Shown here one piece after another: positions 17,101 to 26,189 of a stretch of 64,000 bases of DNA. The DNA lies in contig NZ_JBHSKT010000002.1 in assembly GCF_042657365.1 (NCBI RefSeq), positions 372,001-436,000 on the forward strand, written 5' to 3'. A program made the translations under genes and the position numbers. The notes below the pieces were generated by a model that saw only the letters and a list, made by a program, of their open reading frames with translations, had not been told where the DNA came from and made no database searches. Within the stretch, counting starts at the first letter, position 1; every line of letters begins with the position of its first letter. The DNA is from Adhaeribacter_A terreus. GTDB taxonomy: Bacteria > Bacteroidota > Bacteroidia > Cytophagales > Hymenobacteraceae.

Positions 17101-19497
17101 TTGCTATATCCTCAGAATTTTGAGCAGAAAATTGGCTTCCAGCAGATCCGGGAACTCCTGGAAAGTTACTGCCTGAGTCCGCTGGGACTGTATTTCGTGC
17201 GTCGCATGAGTTTCCTTGATCGCTTCGATCTGGTGCAAAGACTCCTGCTGCAAACCGACGAATATTTTCGCCTCATGAACGCCGGCGCCGATTTTCCGGT
17301 GCAATATTATTTCGATGTGAACCTGCATTTGCAGCGTGCTGCCATCCAGAACACGTTTCTCGATCCGCAGGCATTCTACGAAATAAAAATGTCGCTGAAA
17401 ACCATCCGGGCTTCGCTTACTTTTTTTGCCGATCCGGAAGTGGAAACCTTGTATCCGAACCTGAAAGCTTTGGGAGCCAATGTTTTAGTGGAACGTGCCT
17501 TGATTGCTGCTATTGAAAAAGTGATCGACGATAACGGGCAGGTGAAAGACGATGCCACGCCCGAACTTGCCCGCCTGAAACGCGACTTAATTGCGCAGCA
17601 GGTGGTGCTCCGGAAACAAATTCAGGGCATTCTGAAACACGCTAAGAGCCAAGGCTGGGTAAACGCTGATGCCGAACCGACCATTCGGGGCGGCCGTTTG
17701 GTTATTCCTATTATTGCCGAACACAAACGCAAGCTCAAGGGCCTGATCCACGACGAATCTACGACCGGACAAACGGTTTACCTGGAGCCGGAGCCGGTTT
17801 TTGAAGTGAACAACGATATCAAAGACCTGGAAAATGCATACCAACGTGAGCTGATCCGCATTTTAACGTTGCTTACCGATTACCTGCGACCGCACATTCC
17901 GGATCTGAAAAAAGCGTATCAGTATTTAGGCTTGCTCGATTTTATCCGGGCCAAAGCAGTTTTGGCTCGCGAGTTGAATGCCACTTTGCCAAAGCTACAC
18001 AAGCAGCCGCTTATTAAATGGAAACAAGCGAAGCATCCGCTGCTGTTTTTAAGCCATAAAGCGCAGCAGCGCGACGTTGTTCCGTTGAATTTAGAACTGA
18101 CCCATGGGCACCGCATTCTGCTTATTTCCGGGCCGAATGCAGGCGGTAAATCGGTAGCTTTAAAAACGGCCGGCCTGGTGCAATACATGCTGCAATGCGG
18201 TTTGCTTATTCCGGTAGGCGAAGGTTCGGAGGCGGGTATGTTCGAGGATATTTTCCTGGACATTGGCGATGAGCAAAGTATTGAAAATGACCTGAGTACA
18301 TATTCTTCGCACCTGCAAAACATGAAGCAATTTGTGAATTTTGCCGGCAAGAAAAGCCTGGTTCTGATCGACGAATTCGGGACCGGAACGGAGCCCATTT
18401 TAGGTGGCGCCATTGCCGAAGCGGTGCTGGAAAAACTAAATAACCAGAAAGTTTACGGCGTAATTACCACGCACTACACCAACCTGAAAAACTTCGCCGA
18501 GAAAAACCAGGGCATTGTGAACGGCGCGATGCGGTACGACCACAAGCAACTGCAACCGCTTTACCAGCTCGAAGCCGGAAAACCGGGCAGTTCTTTCGCC
18601 ATCGAAATTGCGCGTAAAATAGGCCTTCCGAAAGAAATTGTAGAGAAAGCCACCACGTTGGTCGGTAAAGATAAAATTCGCTACGACCGTTTGCTGGAGC
18701 AGCTTGAAACCGAGAAAAATGCGCTGGAAAAACACAACGCCGAACTCGAAAAGCAACAACGCAAACTCGACAAAGCGGTGAAAGAATATTCGGCGCTGAA
18801 AGACCACCTGGAAGAAAGCAAAACCGAGATCATCCGCGAAGCGAAAGGCAAAGCAAAACTGCTTTTAAAGGAAACGAACCAGCAGATAGAATCGACTATT
18901 TCGCAGATCAAAAACAGCCAGGCCGACAAGGAGAAAACCAGGGAAGCACGTCAACAACTTCAGGAATTTACCGAGAAAAAGGTAGCGCCGGAAGTGAAAA
19001 AAGTAAGTCGTTTAGCCGATAATCGTCCGCTGCAACCCGGCGATAAAGTTACGCTCATTGGGCAGGATTCTTACGGCGAACTGGTAGGCATTAAAGGCAA
19101 AACCGCTGAAGTTTTATTTGGCGGCATGAAAACCATTGTAAAGCTGAATAACCTGGAACGCGCCGCCGCTGGTGCTGCCAAAATGAAACCGGAGAAGGAA
19201 ACTGCTTCTGGTTCTGGTCGTTCCAATATGAACATGACCAGCCGCATGGCCGATTTCAGCCCGACCTTAGACGTGCGGGGCGAGCGCGCCGAAGATGCCT
19301 TAACCAAAGTAATGGCTTTTACCGACGATGCGATCATGCTTGGCATTCCGGAGATCAAGATCATTCATGGACGTGGAACGGGCATTCTAAAGCAAATGAT
19401 CCGCGATTATCTCCGTTCACAACGCGAAGTAGCCAGCGTAGCCGATGAACACATTGAGCGCGGCGGCGATGGTGTTTCGGTGGTAGTTTTAAAGTAA
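17101..19497 (+). CDS. mutS2: MutS2 ATPase/endonuclease with Smr domain
   Basis: A MutS-family ATPase without the mismatch-binding domain; relatives suppress recombination or split collided ribosomes. The start is TTG at 17101, supported by the family-typical N-terminus YPQNFEQKIGFQQIRELL. Walker A GPNAGGKS is at 344-351, Walker B is LVLIDEFGTGTEP, followed by ITTHYTNLK. A long charged coiled coil (about 520-640) leads to the C-terminal Smr nuclease domain (about 723-798) with LDVRGERAEDAL and IIHGRGTGILK. Full length (798 aa). Terminator downstream. Confidence 0.94.
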   Translation: MLYPQNFEQKIGFQQIRELLESYCLSPLGLYFVRRMSFLDRFDLVQRLLLQTDEYFRLMNAGADFPVQYYFDVNLHLQRAAIQNTFLDPQAFYEIKMSLKTIRASLTFFADPEVETLYPNLKALGANVLVERALIAAIEKVIDDNGQVKDDATPELARLKRDLIAQQVVLRKQIQGILKHAKSQGWVNADAEPTIRGGRLVIPIIAEHKRKLKGLIHDESTTGQTVYLEPEPVFEVNNDIKDLENAYQRELIRILTLLTDYLRPHIPDLKKAYQYLGLLDFIRAKAVLARELNATLPKLHKQPLIKWKQAKHPLLFLSHKAQQRDVVPLNLELTHGHRILLISGPNAGGKSVALKTAGLVQYMLQCGLLIPVGEGSEAGMFEDIFLDIGDEQSIENDLSTYSSHLQNMKQFVNFAGKKSLVLIDEFGTGTEPILGGAIAEAVLEKLNNQKVYGVITTHYTNLKNFAEKNQGIVNGAMRYDHKQLQPLYQLEAGKPGSSFAIEIARKIGLPKEIVEKATTLVGKDKIRYDRLLEQLETEKNALEKHNAELEKQQRKLDKAVKEYSALKDHLEESKTEIIREAKGKAKLLLKETNQQIESTISQIKNSQADKEKTREARQQLQEFTEKKVAPEVKKVSRLADNRPLQPGDKVTLIGQDSYGELVGIKGKTAEVLFGGMKTIVKLNNLERAAAGAAKMKPEKETASGSGRSNMNMTSRMADFSPTLDVRGERAEDALTKVMAFTDDAIMLGIPEIKIIHGRGTGILKQMIRDYLRSQREVASVADEHIERGGDGVSVVVLK

Positions 19498-19526
19498 AAA
19501 ATGGTGGCGTTTTGGTATTGAAAAGT

Positions 19527-19560
19527 CAAAAAAACGCTATGCTTTTCGCTTCAAAAAGTC
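19527..19560 (+). repeat. 34-bp dispersed repeat copy
   Basis: AAAAAAACGCTATGCTTTTC then GCTTCAAAAAGTCA. One of the clearest copies, between mutS2 and its terminator. Confidence 0.7.
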
Positions 19561-19563
19561 AAT

Positions 19564-19602
19564 AAAAAAGGCGCTTCGGAAATTTCCAGAGCGCCTTTTT
19601 TT
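19564..19602. terminator. Bidirectional terminator between mutS2 and the PLD gene
   Basis: AAAAAAGGCGCT pairs with AGCGCCTTTTTTT. It lies between two convergent genes and can serve both. Confidence 0.8.
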
Positions 19603-19652
19603 ACTGCCGTTGTTGGTGTTTTCACCAACAACTAATTTCCATAATCCAGCAA

Positions 19653-21938
19653 TTAGTAGATCACCACTTTGCTGATTTGAGTGCTTTTTTCGCTACGCAG
19701 TTGCAGGTTGTACATGCCTTTAGGCAGGTTGTCGGTTTCAATATTAATATCCTGCGCGCCGTTTACTTTTTGGCTCATTTCATATACCGTGTTACCGGTT
19801 ACATCGGTCAGGGTAATGTTCACCTGGCTGATATTTTTTTCGGTTACGGAAACGTGGAAACGGCCGGCATTCGGGTTTGGATAAACTTTAACGGTTTTCA
19901 CTTCTGCTTTCAGATCATCTTTCAGGCCTAAAAGGAAGAAGTTGAAAGCGGTTACCCCGGCATTCTGACCATTGAAACGCGATGCAAATTCCTGGTAAAA
20001 CTGGTTCGCTAGTTCCCATTTATGAATGATGAGCGTGTTTTCGTCATTCTCGGTATCAGCGCCGCCGCTCCAGTTGTGTGAACCAACCAGTAATTGCGGA
20101 TCGGAATTTTTAGCCCCAACGTCAGCGATCATATATTTGTGGTGCATGATGCCGAAGTTGTTATCGATGAGCAAGCGGTTTCCTAAAACGCCTTTCATAA
20201 TAGCGTACGGAGTAGAAGAAGCAACCGAGGAAGTATCGTTCATCAAAACTTCGGTAAAGTTCGTCATGTTCGGGTTCGCCACAATAAGGTTTTTAATGGC
20301 ATTGGCCAGGTCGGTACGGGTGATGAGCATGGTAGCAATGTGTAGGTCGTTGTCGGCAGTATTTATGGTTTCAATGATGCGCGCATTCACGTTGTCAGTT
20401 GGGCTGAAATAGAGTTGCACAGGAACGCCGCCAATGTTGAAGTGGTGGGGTGTATTGTCGGTTTTTGCCGGTCCGAAAACGCCGCCGTTCAGCGTACCAT
20501 TGCCAAACATTTCATCGAATTCCATTTTGTAAACTTTCGCTAAACTCTGGTCTTGAATTACGATCACAGAGTTCGGGTCGGTCATCACCTGATTATCTGT
20601 GTAGTTCGTAGAGCCGGTCCACACAATTGGTTTGTTCGGGTTGCTGGAATTGGCATCGATCACTACGAATTTATTGTGCATAATGCCGCGGGCAGTTGTT
20701 CTTTTTACCACCGGAATACCTGATGCTAAAGTGTTTAGCGCCGTGTTGGCATTGCCCGTTTCAGAAATTACACGTACAATTACGCCCCGGTTCTTTGCAT
20801 TATTTAGCGCAGTGGTCAGGTTCGAAAGATTCGCATTATCGAAGCTGTACATGGTGAAATCGATGGTCTGCTGCGCACGGTTAATATAGGCGATCAGCGT
20901 ATCATCAATAGCATTGGTCAGGGTTGTGGCAGTGTTGTTTGCCGGGCCGTAAGCATTATTCACCGGGCGGTTAAAATACGCTTTCATGGTTCCGGAAGAG
21001 TTCGAAGCCGTGATCATCGGAACGATGTTAGATACTGATGAACCAGTTGCATTGGTAGCCGTAACCTGCACGTAATAAACCGTGGCCGGCTGTAAACCGC
21101 TCAGCGCAATAGAGTGCAGAGTGGTGCTGGTCGTGTTGTTGGCAGTCTGATTCAGAGCCGTTGGCGAAGTACCGTATTCAACTTTAGAAGTACCGGAATT
21201 TTGCGTTTTGAATGTAACGGTAAAACCGGTTTGGGTAATGTTTATTGGTTTCGTTGCTTCAACCAGGTTAGGCGTATTGCCAAGATCGAAATCGGAATAT
21301 AAACGCGGCAATAACTGATAACCACCACTTCCGCTCGGCGCAAACTGGCTCATGATACCCGTTAAACCGAACGTGGTAGTAGGGGCAGGTTTACCAACAA
21401 TACCGGTAGCGCCGGTAGAGTAGGTGCTGGTGCGTACCAAAGTGTTGTTGTTATTGTTCAGGCGGTAATTGGTATTGCCGGCAAACGTTGTAACTGCACC
21501 ACCAGCAGCCGAAGTAATGGTGGAATTTCCAGTAATGGTTACCAGGCGGCCTTCGTATTGTTCAGCAAATGCGTTAACGGAATTGGCAGCAGTAAAAACC
21601 ACCGGCGCCGGAATGGTTTTATTGCGGGCAATAATATTTACCGAAGTTACCGGGTCAATTTCAAGCAAGCCATTGTAATCTTTCAGCGTACCGATAACTT
21701 CCACGCTGTCGCCGGGCACAACATTCCCCATCATAGTAGAAGAATATGCTGCAATACCTGCCACATTATCCTGCAAATAACGGATCGGTCCCAGTTCAGA
21801 ACCGTTGGTTACAATGCCGCGCACCGTTACTGTGCTATTCACAGCCTGCGTACGCGCCGCAGCAATAGAAGATTGTGCCTGACTTTCCGAAACGAAACCG
21901 AAAGCTGCGAGCACTACCAGAGATAAAAGTTTTTTCAT
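19653..21938 (-). CDS. Secreted phospholipase D-like protein with type IX sorting domain
   Basis: Exported by Sec and then the type IX system. Order: signal peptide (1-21); an OB-fold-like region (about 22-220, TVRGIVTNGSELGPIRYLQD) as found on extracellular nucleases; a fibronectin type III domain (about 225-315, LSGLQPATVYYVQVTATN); two PLD half-sites, MHNKFVVID...WTGSTNYTDNQ and MHHKYMIADV...VGSHNWSGGADTEND; and a C-terminal sorting region (about 680-761) starting VYPNPNAGRFHV and ending KVVIY. Both HxK motifs are present, so a phosphodiesterase acting on DNA or phospholipid is expected. The OB-fold favours a nuclease. Length 761 aa. Confidence 0.9.
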   Translation of the reverse strand: MKKLLSLVVLAAFGFVSESQAQSSIAAARTQAVNSTVTVRGIVTNGSELGPIRYLQDNVAGIAAYSSTMMGNVVPGDSVEVIGTLKDYNGLLEIDPVTSVNIIARNKTIPAPVVFTAANSVNAFAEQYEGRLVTITGNSTITSAAGGAVTTFAGNTNYRLNNNNNTLVRTSTYSTGATGIVGKPAPTTTFGLTGIMSQFAPSGSGGYQLLPRLYSDFDLGNTPNLVEATKPINITQTGFTVTFKTQNSGTSKVEYGTSPTALNQTANNTTSTTLHSIALSGLQPATVYYVQVTATNATGSSVSNIVPMITASNSSGTMKAYFNRPVNNAYGPANNTATTLTNAIDDTLIAYINRAQQTIDFTMYSFDNANLSNLTTALNNAKNRGVIVRVISETGNANTALNTLASGIPVVKRTTARGIMHNKFVVIDANSSNPNKPIVWTGSTNYTDNQVMTDPNSVIVIQDQSLAKVYKMEFDEMFGNGTLNGGVFGPAKTDNTPHHFNIGGVPVQLYFSPTDNVNARIIETINTADNDLHIATMLITRTDLANAIKNLIVANPNMTNFTEVLMNDTSSVASSTPYAIMKGVLGNRLLIDNNFGIMHHKYMIADVGAKNSDPQLLVGSHNWSGGADTENDENTLIIHKWELANQFYQEFASRFNGQNAGVTAFNFFLLGLKDDLKAEVKTVKVYPNPNAGRFHVSVTEKNISQVNITLTDVTGNTVYEMSQKVNGAQDINIETDNLPKGMYNLQLRSEKSTQISKVVIY

Positions 21939-22118
21939 AGAAAAGATTTCAGTGATGATTTATTTTTCAGGTTAGTGGAATTTTCTATATTTGACTTAAC
22001 TTATCCGTAATCAGGGCTTTATATAAAAAAAGCTTGCAAAGTTAGCAAAATTTCAGCAGCGCAGATATTGCTCTCGGTTACGAAATTGTAGCTCCTGTTT
22101 TCAGCAGTTTTTAAGCGA

Positions 22119-22151
22119 AAATAAATAGCGTTTTTCGTGCTGAATTTTAAA
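22119..22151 (-). repeat. 34-bp dispersed repeat copy
   Basis: On the minus strand: GAAAAACGCTATTTATTTTC then GCTTAAAAACTGCTG (the tail extends left to about 22100). Confidence 0.55.
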
Positions 22152-22153
22152 AG

Positions 22154-22188
22154 AAAAACCTCACAAGTTTCTGAAATTGTGAGGTTTT
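22154..22188 (-). terminator. Terminator of murB
   Basis: AAAACCTCACAA (22155-22166) pairs with TTGTGAGGTTTT (22177-22188), about 30 bases past the murB stop codon. Confidence 0.8.
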
Positions 22189-22218
22189 AAATGCTATGGT
22201 TTGAAGCCGAAAAACTGC

Positions 22219-23235
22219 TTAATGAATATTAACTTCCGGCGAAAGCTCGATCCCAAATTTTTCTTTCACCGAAGCAATAATATCATGCGCTAGTTGCTTG
22301 ATCTTGTTGCCTTCCGCGCCGCCGTAATTTACCAGCACCAGCGCCTGATTTTTGTGCACACCATAATTTTCGATCTGCTTGCCTTTCCAACCTAATTGCT
22401 CGATTAACCAGCCGGCCGGCACTTTAATTTTCGTTTCCGAAACCACGTAACCTGGCATATCAGGGTGCACTTTTTTCAAGTTTTCATATACCGTTTTATC
22501 AACTTCCGGATTTTTAAAAAAACTGCCCGCATTGCCAATAGCCTTCGGATCTGGTAACTTACTTCTGCGAATGGCACAAACCGCTTCGCTGATGGCTTTG
22601 ATATTCAGGTCGGTGATTTCCATGGCGGCCAGCGTTTTCTGAATATCGCCGTAGGAAGTGTTGAATTCCGGTTTTTTGCGCAGCTTAAGCGTAACTGAAA
22701 CAATGATGTATTTGCCTTTGCCTGCTTTTTTGAAATAACTTTCGCGGTAACCAAAATCGCAGGCGGCTTTATCAAACGTTTCCAGTTCGCCGGTTTCTAC
22801 GTTCACCGCTTCCAGGCTTTCAAACACATCTTTCAGCTCCACGCCGTACGCACCAATGTTCTGTAAAGGCGCCGCGCCCACTGTACCGGGAATCAAGCTC
22901 AAATTCTCTACGCCGGCCAAACCATGCTCAATGCAGAACAGCACCATTTCATGCCAAACCTCGCCGCTTCCCGCTTTCACAAATGCAAAATCGTCGTTCT
23001 GATCAATTACCGAAATGCCTTTGATGTTGTTTTTCAGCACCGCACCGCCAAAATCCTGCGTAAACAAAACATTGCTGCCGCCACCCAGAATCAGCTTTTC
23101 TGCGTTCGCAATTTCCGGGTGCTGCAGCAATTGCTGCAATTCTGCCACATTTTCGAACGTTGCAAAATAGCGGGTTTTAACCTCGATGCCGAACGTGTTA
23201 TAAGGTTTCAGCGAAAAATTTTCCTGTAAAAGCAT
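22219..23235 (-). CDS. murB: UDP-N-acetylenolpyruvoylglucosamine reductase
   Basis: The second committed step of peptidoglycan precursor synthesis: NADPH- and FAD-dependent reduction of UDP-GlcNAc-enolpyruvate to UDP-MurNAc. The FAD-binding segment ILGGGSNVLF is at about 49-58. Others are LSLIPGTVGAAPLQNIGAYG, the GYRESYFK segment, and the catalytic-Ser motif NAGSFFKNP. The C-terminal SPEVNIH supplies the conserved Glu. At 338 aa with the GYRES insertion it is a type I (E. coli-like) MurB. A possible promoter lies just upstream (CTG-N19-TATTTTTG, -7 at 23252-23259). Confidence 0.96.
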   Translation of the reverse strand: MLLQENFSLKPYNTFGIEVKTRYFATFENVAELQQLLQHPEIANAEKLILGGGSNVLFTQDFGGAVLKNNIKGISVIDQNDDFAFVKAGSGEVWHEMVLFCIEHGLAGVENLSLIPGTVGAAPLQNIGAYGVELKDVFESLEAVNVETGELETFDKAACDFGYRESYFKKAGKGKYIIVSVTLKLRKKPEFNTSYGDIQKTLAAMEITDLNIKAISEAVCAIRRSKLPDPKAIGNAGSFFKNPEVDKTVYENLKKVHPDMPGYVVSETKIKVPAGWLIEQLGWKGKQIENYGVHKNQALVLVNYGGAEGNKIKQLAHDIIASVKEKFGIELSPEVNIH

Positions 23236-23320
23236 GGATTCTGATTTGCCGCAAAAATACGAAAACCAATCCGGTTTTCAGGCGAATTGGTTTTTGGTAG
23301 TGAATTTAAACTATTACATC

Positions 23321-23352
23321 TGTTATCCTGAGCGTTAGCGAAGGACCTTGTT
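23321..23352. repeat. Dispersed AGGACCTTG / TTATCCTGAGC repeat
   Basis: TTATCCTGAGCGTTAGCGAA then GGACCTTGTTAAC is the reverse complement of the family seen at 8614-8681. Confidence 0.6.
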
Positions 23353-23411
23353 AACTAATAGCAGAAATGTTTATTAAAAGCTCTATAATATATTCCGTAA
23401 AATCAGCCTAA

Positions 23412-23442
23412 TTGTAGCGCAGGGTTTAAACCCTGAGCTACA
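23412..23442. repeat. Palindromic repeat around AGGGTTTAAACCCT
   Basis: TGTAGCGCAGGGTTT and AAACCCTGAGCTACA pair almost perfectly. A second member is at 49279-49308. Here it sits just past the flavoprotein stop codon and could end transcription. Confidence 0.7.
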
Positions 23443-23443
23443 G

Positions 23444-24649
23444 TTAATGCGAAAAATTTAGCTTCTTCAAAATAGCCTGCGCCGCAAAATAAGCCGTAGA
23501 AAAACAGCCCTGCAGTAGAAAACCACCGGTAGGAGCGTCCCAATCCAGCATTTCGCCCACCACTGCAATATGCGGAAATTTCTTTAAGGTAAAATCATGA
23601 TTTACTTCTTCCAGCGCAATGCCACCCACCGTAGAAATAGCTTCCTCAATTGGCCTTAACGACGAAACCGGAACTTCCAGATTTTTCATTTTCTGGATAA
23701 ATTTTTCCGGATCGAGGTAATCTTCTTTGGCAGTGAAAAGTTTAATGAGGGCTAATTGCGCTTTGCTAAGGTTGAATAATTGCTCGTAATTTTTCGGCTG
23801 AATTTGTTTGCCCTGCACTTTTTGGAGCAATTGTCCTACCGTATTTTGGGGCTTGAAGTCCAAGGTTAAAAATGCTTCTTTCCCGGCATTTAGTGCTTCC
23901 CGAATTTTCGGCACCACCGGATAAATAGCATTTCCTTCCAAACCATATTCCGTAATCAAAGCTTCCCCTTTCAGACTGAAATCGCCCACGGAAACCTGTA
24001 AATTCTTCAGCGGCTCACCAGCAAACTTTTCCTTAAAATCTACAGGCCAGTTAACATTTACCCCGCAATTTGAACTTTGAAACGGTATGGTTTTGACGCC
24101 TAAAAGTCGGAATACTTCCAGCCAGTTTCCGGAAGATCCCGTAACCGGCCAGGAAGCGCCGCCCAACGCAAAGATGTAATGATCAGCTTCAACGGTAATT
24201 TCTTTTTCCTTGAATTTAATTACCGGCTTGTTTTCAAAATTGAAGCGGATAAATTCATGCTGAAAATGGAATTGGACGCCTTGCGCCTTTAACCGATCTT
24301 TGATCTTTTGCAGCACCTCGATCGGTTTAATGCCTTTTTCCGGGAAAACCCTACCGCTGGAACCTACAAAAGTCGGAATTCCTAATCCGGCCAGCCAATT
24401 TCTGGAAGCTTCAGAATTGAAAGCCTTTAATGCTGGTTGCAGAAATTCCTGTGCCGTGTATTTACTGTAAAGGGCTTCGCCTTCCGCACTGTTTGTCAGG
24501 TTGAAACCACCGTTGCCAGCCACTAAAAACTTCCGGCCCAATGCTTTCCCTTTTTCGTAAATGCGTACTTCGCAATGCGGGCTTAATATATCCGCTGCCA
24601 TTAACCCTGCTGCGCCGCCACCCATAATTGCAATCGTTTTTTCAGGCAT
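23444..24649 (-). CDS. FAD-dependent oxidoreductase, HI0933/YhiN-like (TIGR03862)
   Basis: A cytoplasmic flavoprotein of the HI0933/BaiN superfamily, most like the TIGR03862 subgroup. The N-terminal dinucleotide-binding motif is MGGGAAGLMAADIL (residues 9-22), then YEKGKALGRKFLVAGNGGFNLTN, GRVFPEKGIKPIEVL, FALGGASWPVTGSSG and the C-terminal GEMLDWDAPTGGFLLQGCF. The length (401 aa) is normal. The natural substrate of the family is unknown. Single gene with a palindromic repeat at its 3' end. Confidence 0.88.
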   Translation of the reverse strand: MPEKTIAIMGGGAAGLMAADILSPHCEVRIYEKGKALGRKFLVAGNGGFNLTNSAEGEALYSKYTAQEFLQPALKAFNSEASRNWLAGLGIPTFVGSSGRVFPEKGIKPIEVLQKIKDRLKAQGVQFHFQHEFIRFNFENKPVIKFKEKEITVEADHYIFALGGASWPVTGSSGNWLEVFRLLGVKTIPFQSSNCGVNVNWPVDFKEKFAGEPLKNLQVSVGDFSLKGEALITEYGLEGNAIYPVVPKIREALNAGKEAFLTLDFKPQNTVGQLLQKVQGKQIQPKNYEQLFNLSKAQLALIKLFTAKEDYLDPEKFIQKMKNLEVPVSSLRPIEEAISTVGGIALEEVNHDFTLKKFPHIAVVGEMLDWDAPTGGFLLQGCFSTAYFAAQAILKKLNFSH

Positions 24650-24729
24650 TTCTAATCAGCAGGTTTTAACAGGGAAAAGAATTAAAATATAGATTATTCC
24701 GGTGCATTATTAGTAGCAAAGGTAATTAA

Positions 24730-24761
24730 AAGGCTAACGAACTGGTACGAACGTTAGCCTT
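24730..24761 (-). terminator. Hairpin terminating the ArsR-SRPBCC operon
   Basis: AAGGCTAACG (24730-24739) pairs with CGTTAGCCTT (24752-24761). Read on the minus strand it is followed by TTTTAATT, 25 bases past the SRPBCC stop codon. Confidence 0.65.
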
Positions 24762-24785
24762 CCTGTTTGCAATTTGAAAGTGAAT

Positions 24786-25307
24786 TTATCTGGTAGCGGC
24801 CGCTTTTTCTTTTAATGAAGGTAGGAGCTCGTCCAGCCCTTCCATAGCCATGGTCAAGCCTTCTTTGAAGCCCATTTCTATGGTTGCTTCCAGTTGCGCA
24901 AGGTCGTCATAAGTAATAAAGAATTCTACCAGCGTATTTTCGCCTTTGTCGGTAAACGTTACGTCCCATTTCGATTGCGGCATGTCTTTGTTCACGTTCG
25001 CATCAGCATCAGCAAAAGCATCCAGCCCGGTAAATTGTTTTTGCGGTTCAATGGTTTCGTAGTTTGCCAAAGCCCAGTGTTCTTCGCCTTCCGGACCAAC
25101 CATGGCGTAATGCCAGAAACCTCCTTCCCGGAAATCCATGGTTTTGGTGCGGGCTTTCCAGGGTTTAGGCGCCCACCACTGGTCCAGGATCTCGGGTTTG
25201 GTATAAGCGTCCCAAACCAACGGACGTTCGGCCGCAAATTCCCTTTCTACTTTGATCTGGTTGTTTTCTTTGTCGACGGTGAAATTCATGTGGAGGTTAC
25301 TTTTCAT
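24786..25307 (-). CDS. SRPBCC (AHSA1-type) protein
   Basis: A START-like hydrophobic-cavity protein of the AHSA1/CalC group, 173 residues. Typical segments: REFAAERPLVWDAYTKPEILDQWWAP, MDFREGGFWHYAMVGPEGEEHW, and the C-terminal helix GFKEGLTMAMEGLDELL. It overlaps the end of the upstream ArsR-type regulator by 11 bases, an arrangement repeated in many bacteria where such a regulator controls an AHSA1-type gene. Its ligand is unknown. A second ATG six codons in (MNFTVDKE) is a possible alternative start that would remove the overlap. Confidence 0.88.
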   Translation of the reverse strand: MKSNLHMNFTVDKENNQIKVEREFAAERPLVWDAYTKPEILDQWWAPKPWKARTKTMDFREGGFWHYAMVGPEGEEHWALANYETIEPQKQFTGLDAFADADANVNKDMPQSKWDVTFTDKGENTLVEFFITYDDLAQLEATIEMGFKEGLTMAMEGLDELLPSLKEKAAATR

Positions 25308-25623
25308 TTTGCTTTTTATTTAAGTTGAACAATACCTGATCCAGCTGATCGAAACGGTTTTCCCAGAGCTTTTTAAATTGCTCCAGCCATTTATCGATCT
25401 CTTTCATTTTAGCTGCTTCTAAGTGATAATAAATTTCCCGCCCCACTTTCTCCTGCTTCACCAATTCGCATTCTACCAGCACGTTAATGTGCTTCGAAAC
25501 CGCCTGCCGGCTCGTGTCGAAATGCTCGGCCAGCGCATTGGGCGTCATGGCCTGTGCCGCGATCAACACTAAAATGGCCCTTCGGGTAGGGTCGGCTATG
25601 GCCTGAAATACATCACGCTTCAT
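25297..25623 (-). CDS. ArsR-family winged-helix repressor
   Basis: A metal-independent ArsR/SmtB-type regulator of 108 residues. The start at 25623 is chosen because MKRDVFQAIADPTRRAIL is the standard N-terminus of this group; a longer frame from 25743 would translate through the operator repeats. The recognition helix is TSRQAVSKHINVLVECELV and the wing is EKVGREIYYHL. The gene overlaps the SRPBCC gene and presumably represses its own operon through the two inverted repeats at 25643-25686. Confidence 0.9.
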   Translation of the reverse strand: MKRDVFQAIADPTRRAILVLIAAQAMTPNALAEHFDTSRQAVSKHINVLVECELVKQEKVGREIYYHLEAAKMKEIDKWLEQFKKLWENRFDQLDQVLFNLNKKQNEK

Positions 25624-25642
25624 GGTATGGAATACTGAATAT

Positions 25643-25686
25643 GCAACTATATGGTTGCGAATATACGCGCAACTTTTTGGTTGCGC
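25643..25686. promoter_or_regulatory. Two tandem ArsR operator candidates
   Basis: GCAAC-N6-GTTGC (25643-25658) and GCGCAAC-N6-GTTGCGC (25667-25686) share the same arms and spacer length, with centres 26 bp apart. They start 20 bases upstream of the ArsR start codon. Confidence 0.75.
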
Positions 25687-25746
25687 AAGGTTTATTTGAA
25701 AAATATTGAAAAGGTAGAAGGTAACCGGGTTAAAAGTTTCCAAATC

Positions 25747-26142
25747 TTAAAGAGAAATTGAAACTGGCTCCGATACAGAATTAATAGTTATGAATTTGCA
25801 ATTGAAGTTTATTACTTCATTTTCAATTTCTGTAATTTCAAAATTTATATCCTCCCAGCCATCTTTTGAAATATCAGTAATATTAAATCCTGAAATTTGA
25901 TAGAAATAATTCCTATCAAAGTTGAGCTTTAAATTTGAAACGCTGTCAAAAATGATTTTTACCTCATAAAACTGTTTTGAAGTATCCGGCCAAGCTGACG
26001 CACCGCGTTCCTGGTATAAAAATGTAATTATTAATTCACCTTCCTGAAGTTCTAATCGTTTTATAAAAGCCAGATTGTATGGTTTCCATTCTTTAGAAAT
26101 TTTCTCGGTTAGGTCTAAGTTTTCTATTTCCATGACGATCAC
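25747..26142 (-). CDS. Hypothetical protein
   Basis: About 130 residues, AT-rich, acidic, no signal peptide and no membrane segment. The start could be 26142 or the ATG three codons in (MEIENLDLTEK). The sequence alternates beta-type segments (LIITFLYQ, YEVKIIFDSVSNLKLNFD, INFEITEIENEVINFNCKFI), suggesting a beta-rich fold. I do not recognise the family. It ends shortly before the ArsR promoter region. Confidence 0.6.
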   Translation of the reverse strand: MIVMEIENLDLTEKISKEWKPYNLAFIKRLELQEGELIITFLYQERGASAWPDTSKQFYEVKIIFDSVSNLKLNFDRNYFYQISGFNITDISKDGWEDINFEITEIENEVINFNCKFITINSVSEPVSISL

Positions 26143-26189
26143 ATAATTATAGAATATTGTTTACCAATTCAATGACGAAATTTATTATT

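Noticed and set aside
25624..25743. Longer N-terminus for the ArsR-type regulator
   Set aside because: It would translate through the two palindromic operators and add a non-conserved extension; MKRDVFQAIADP is the family start.
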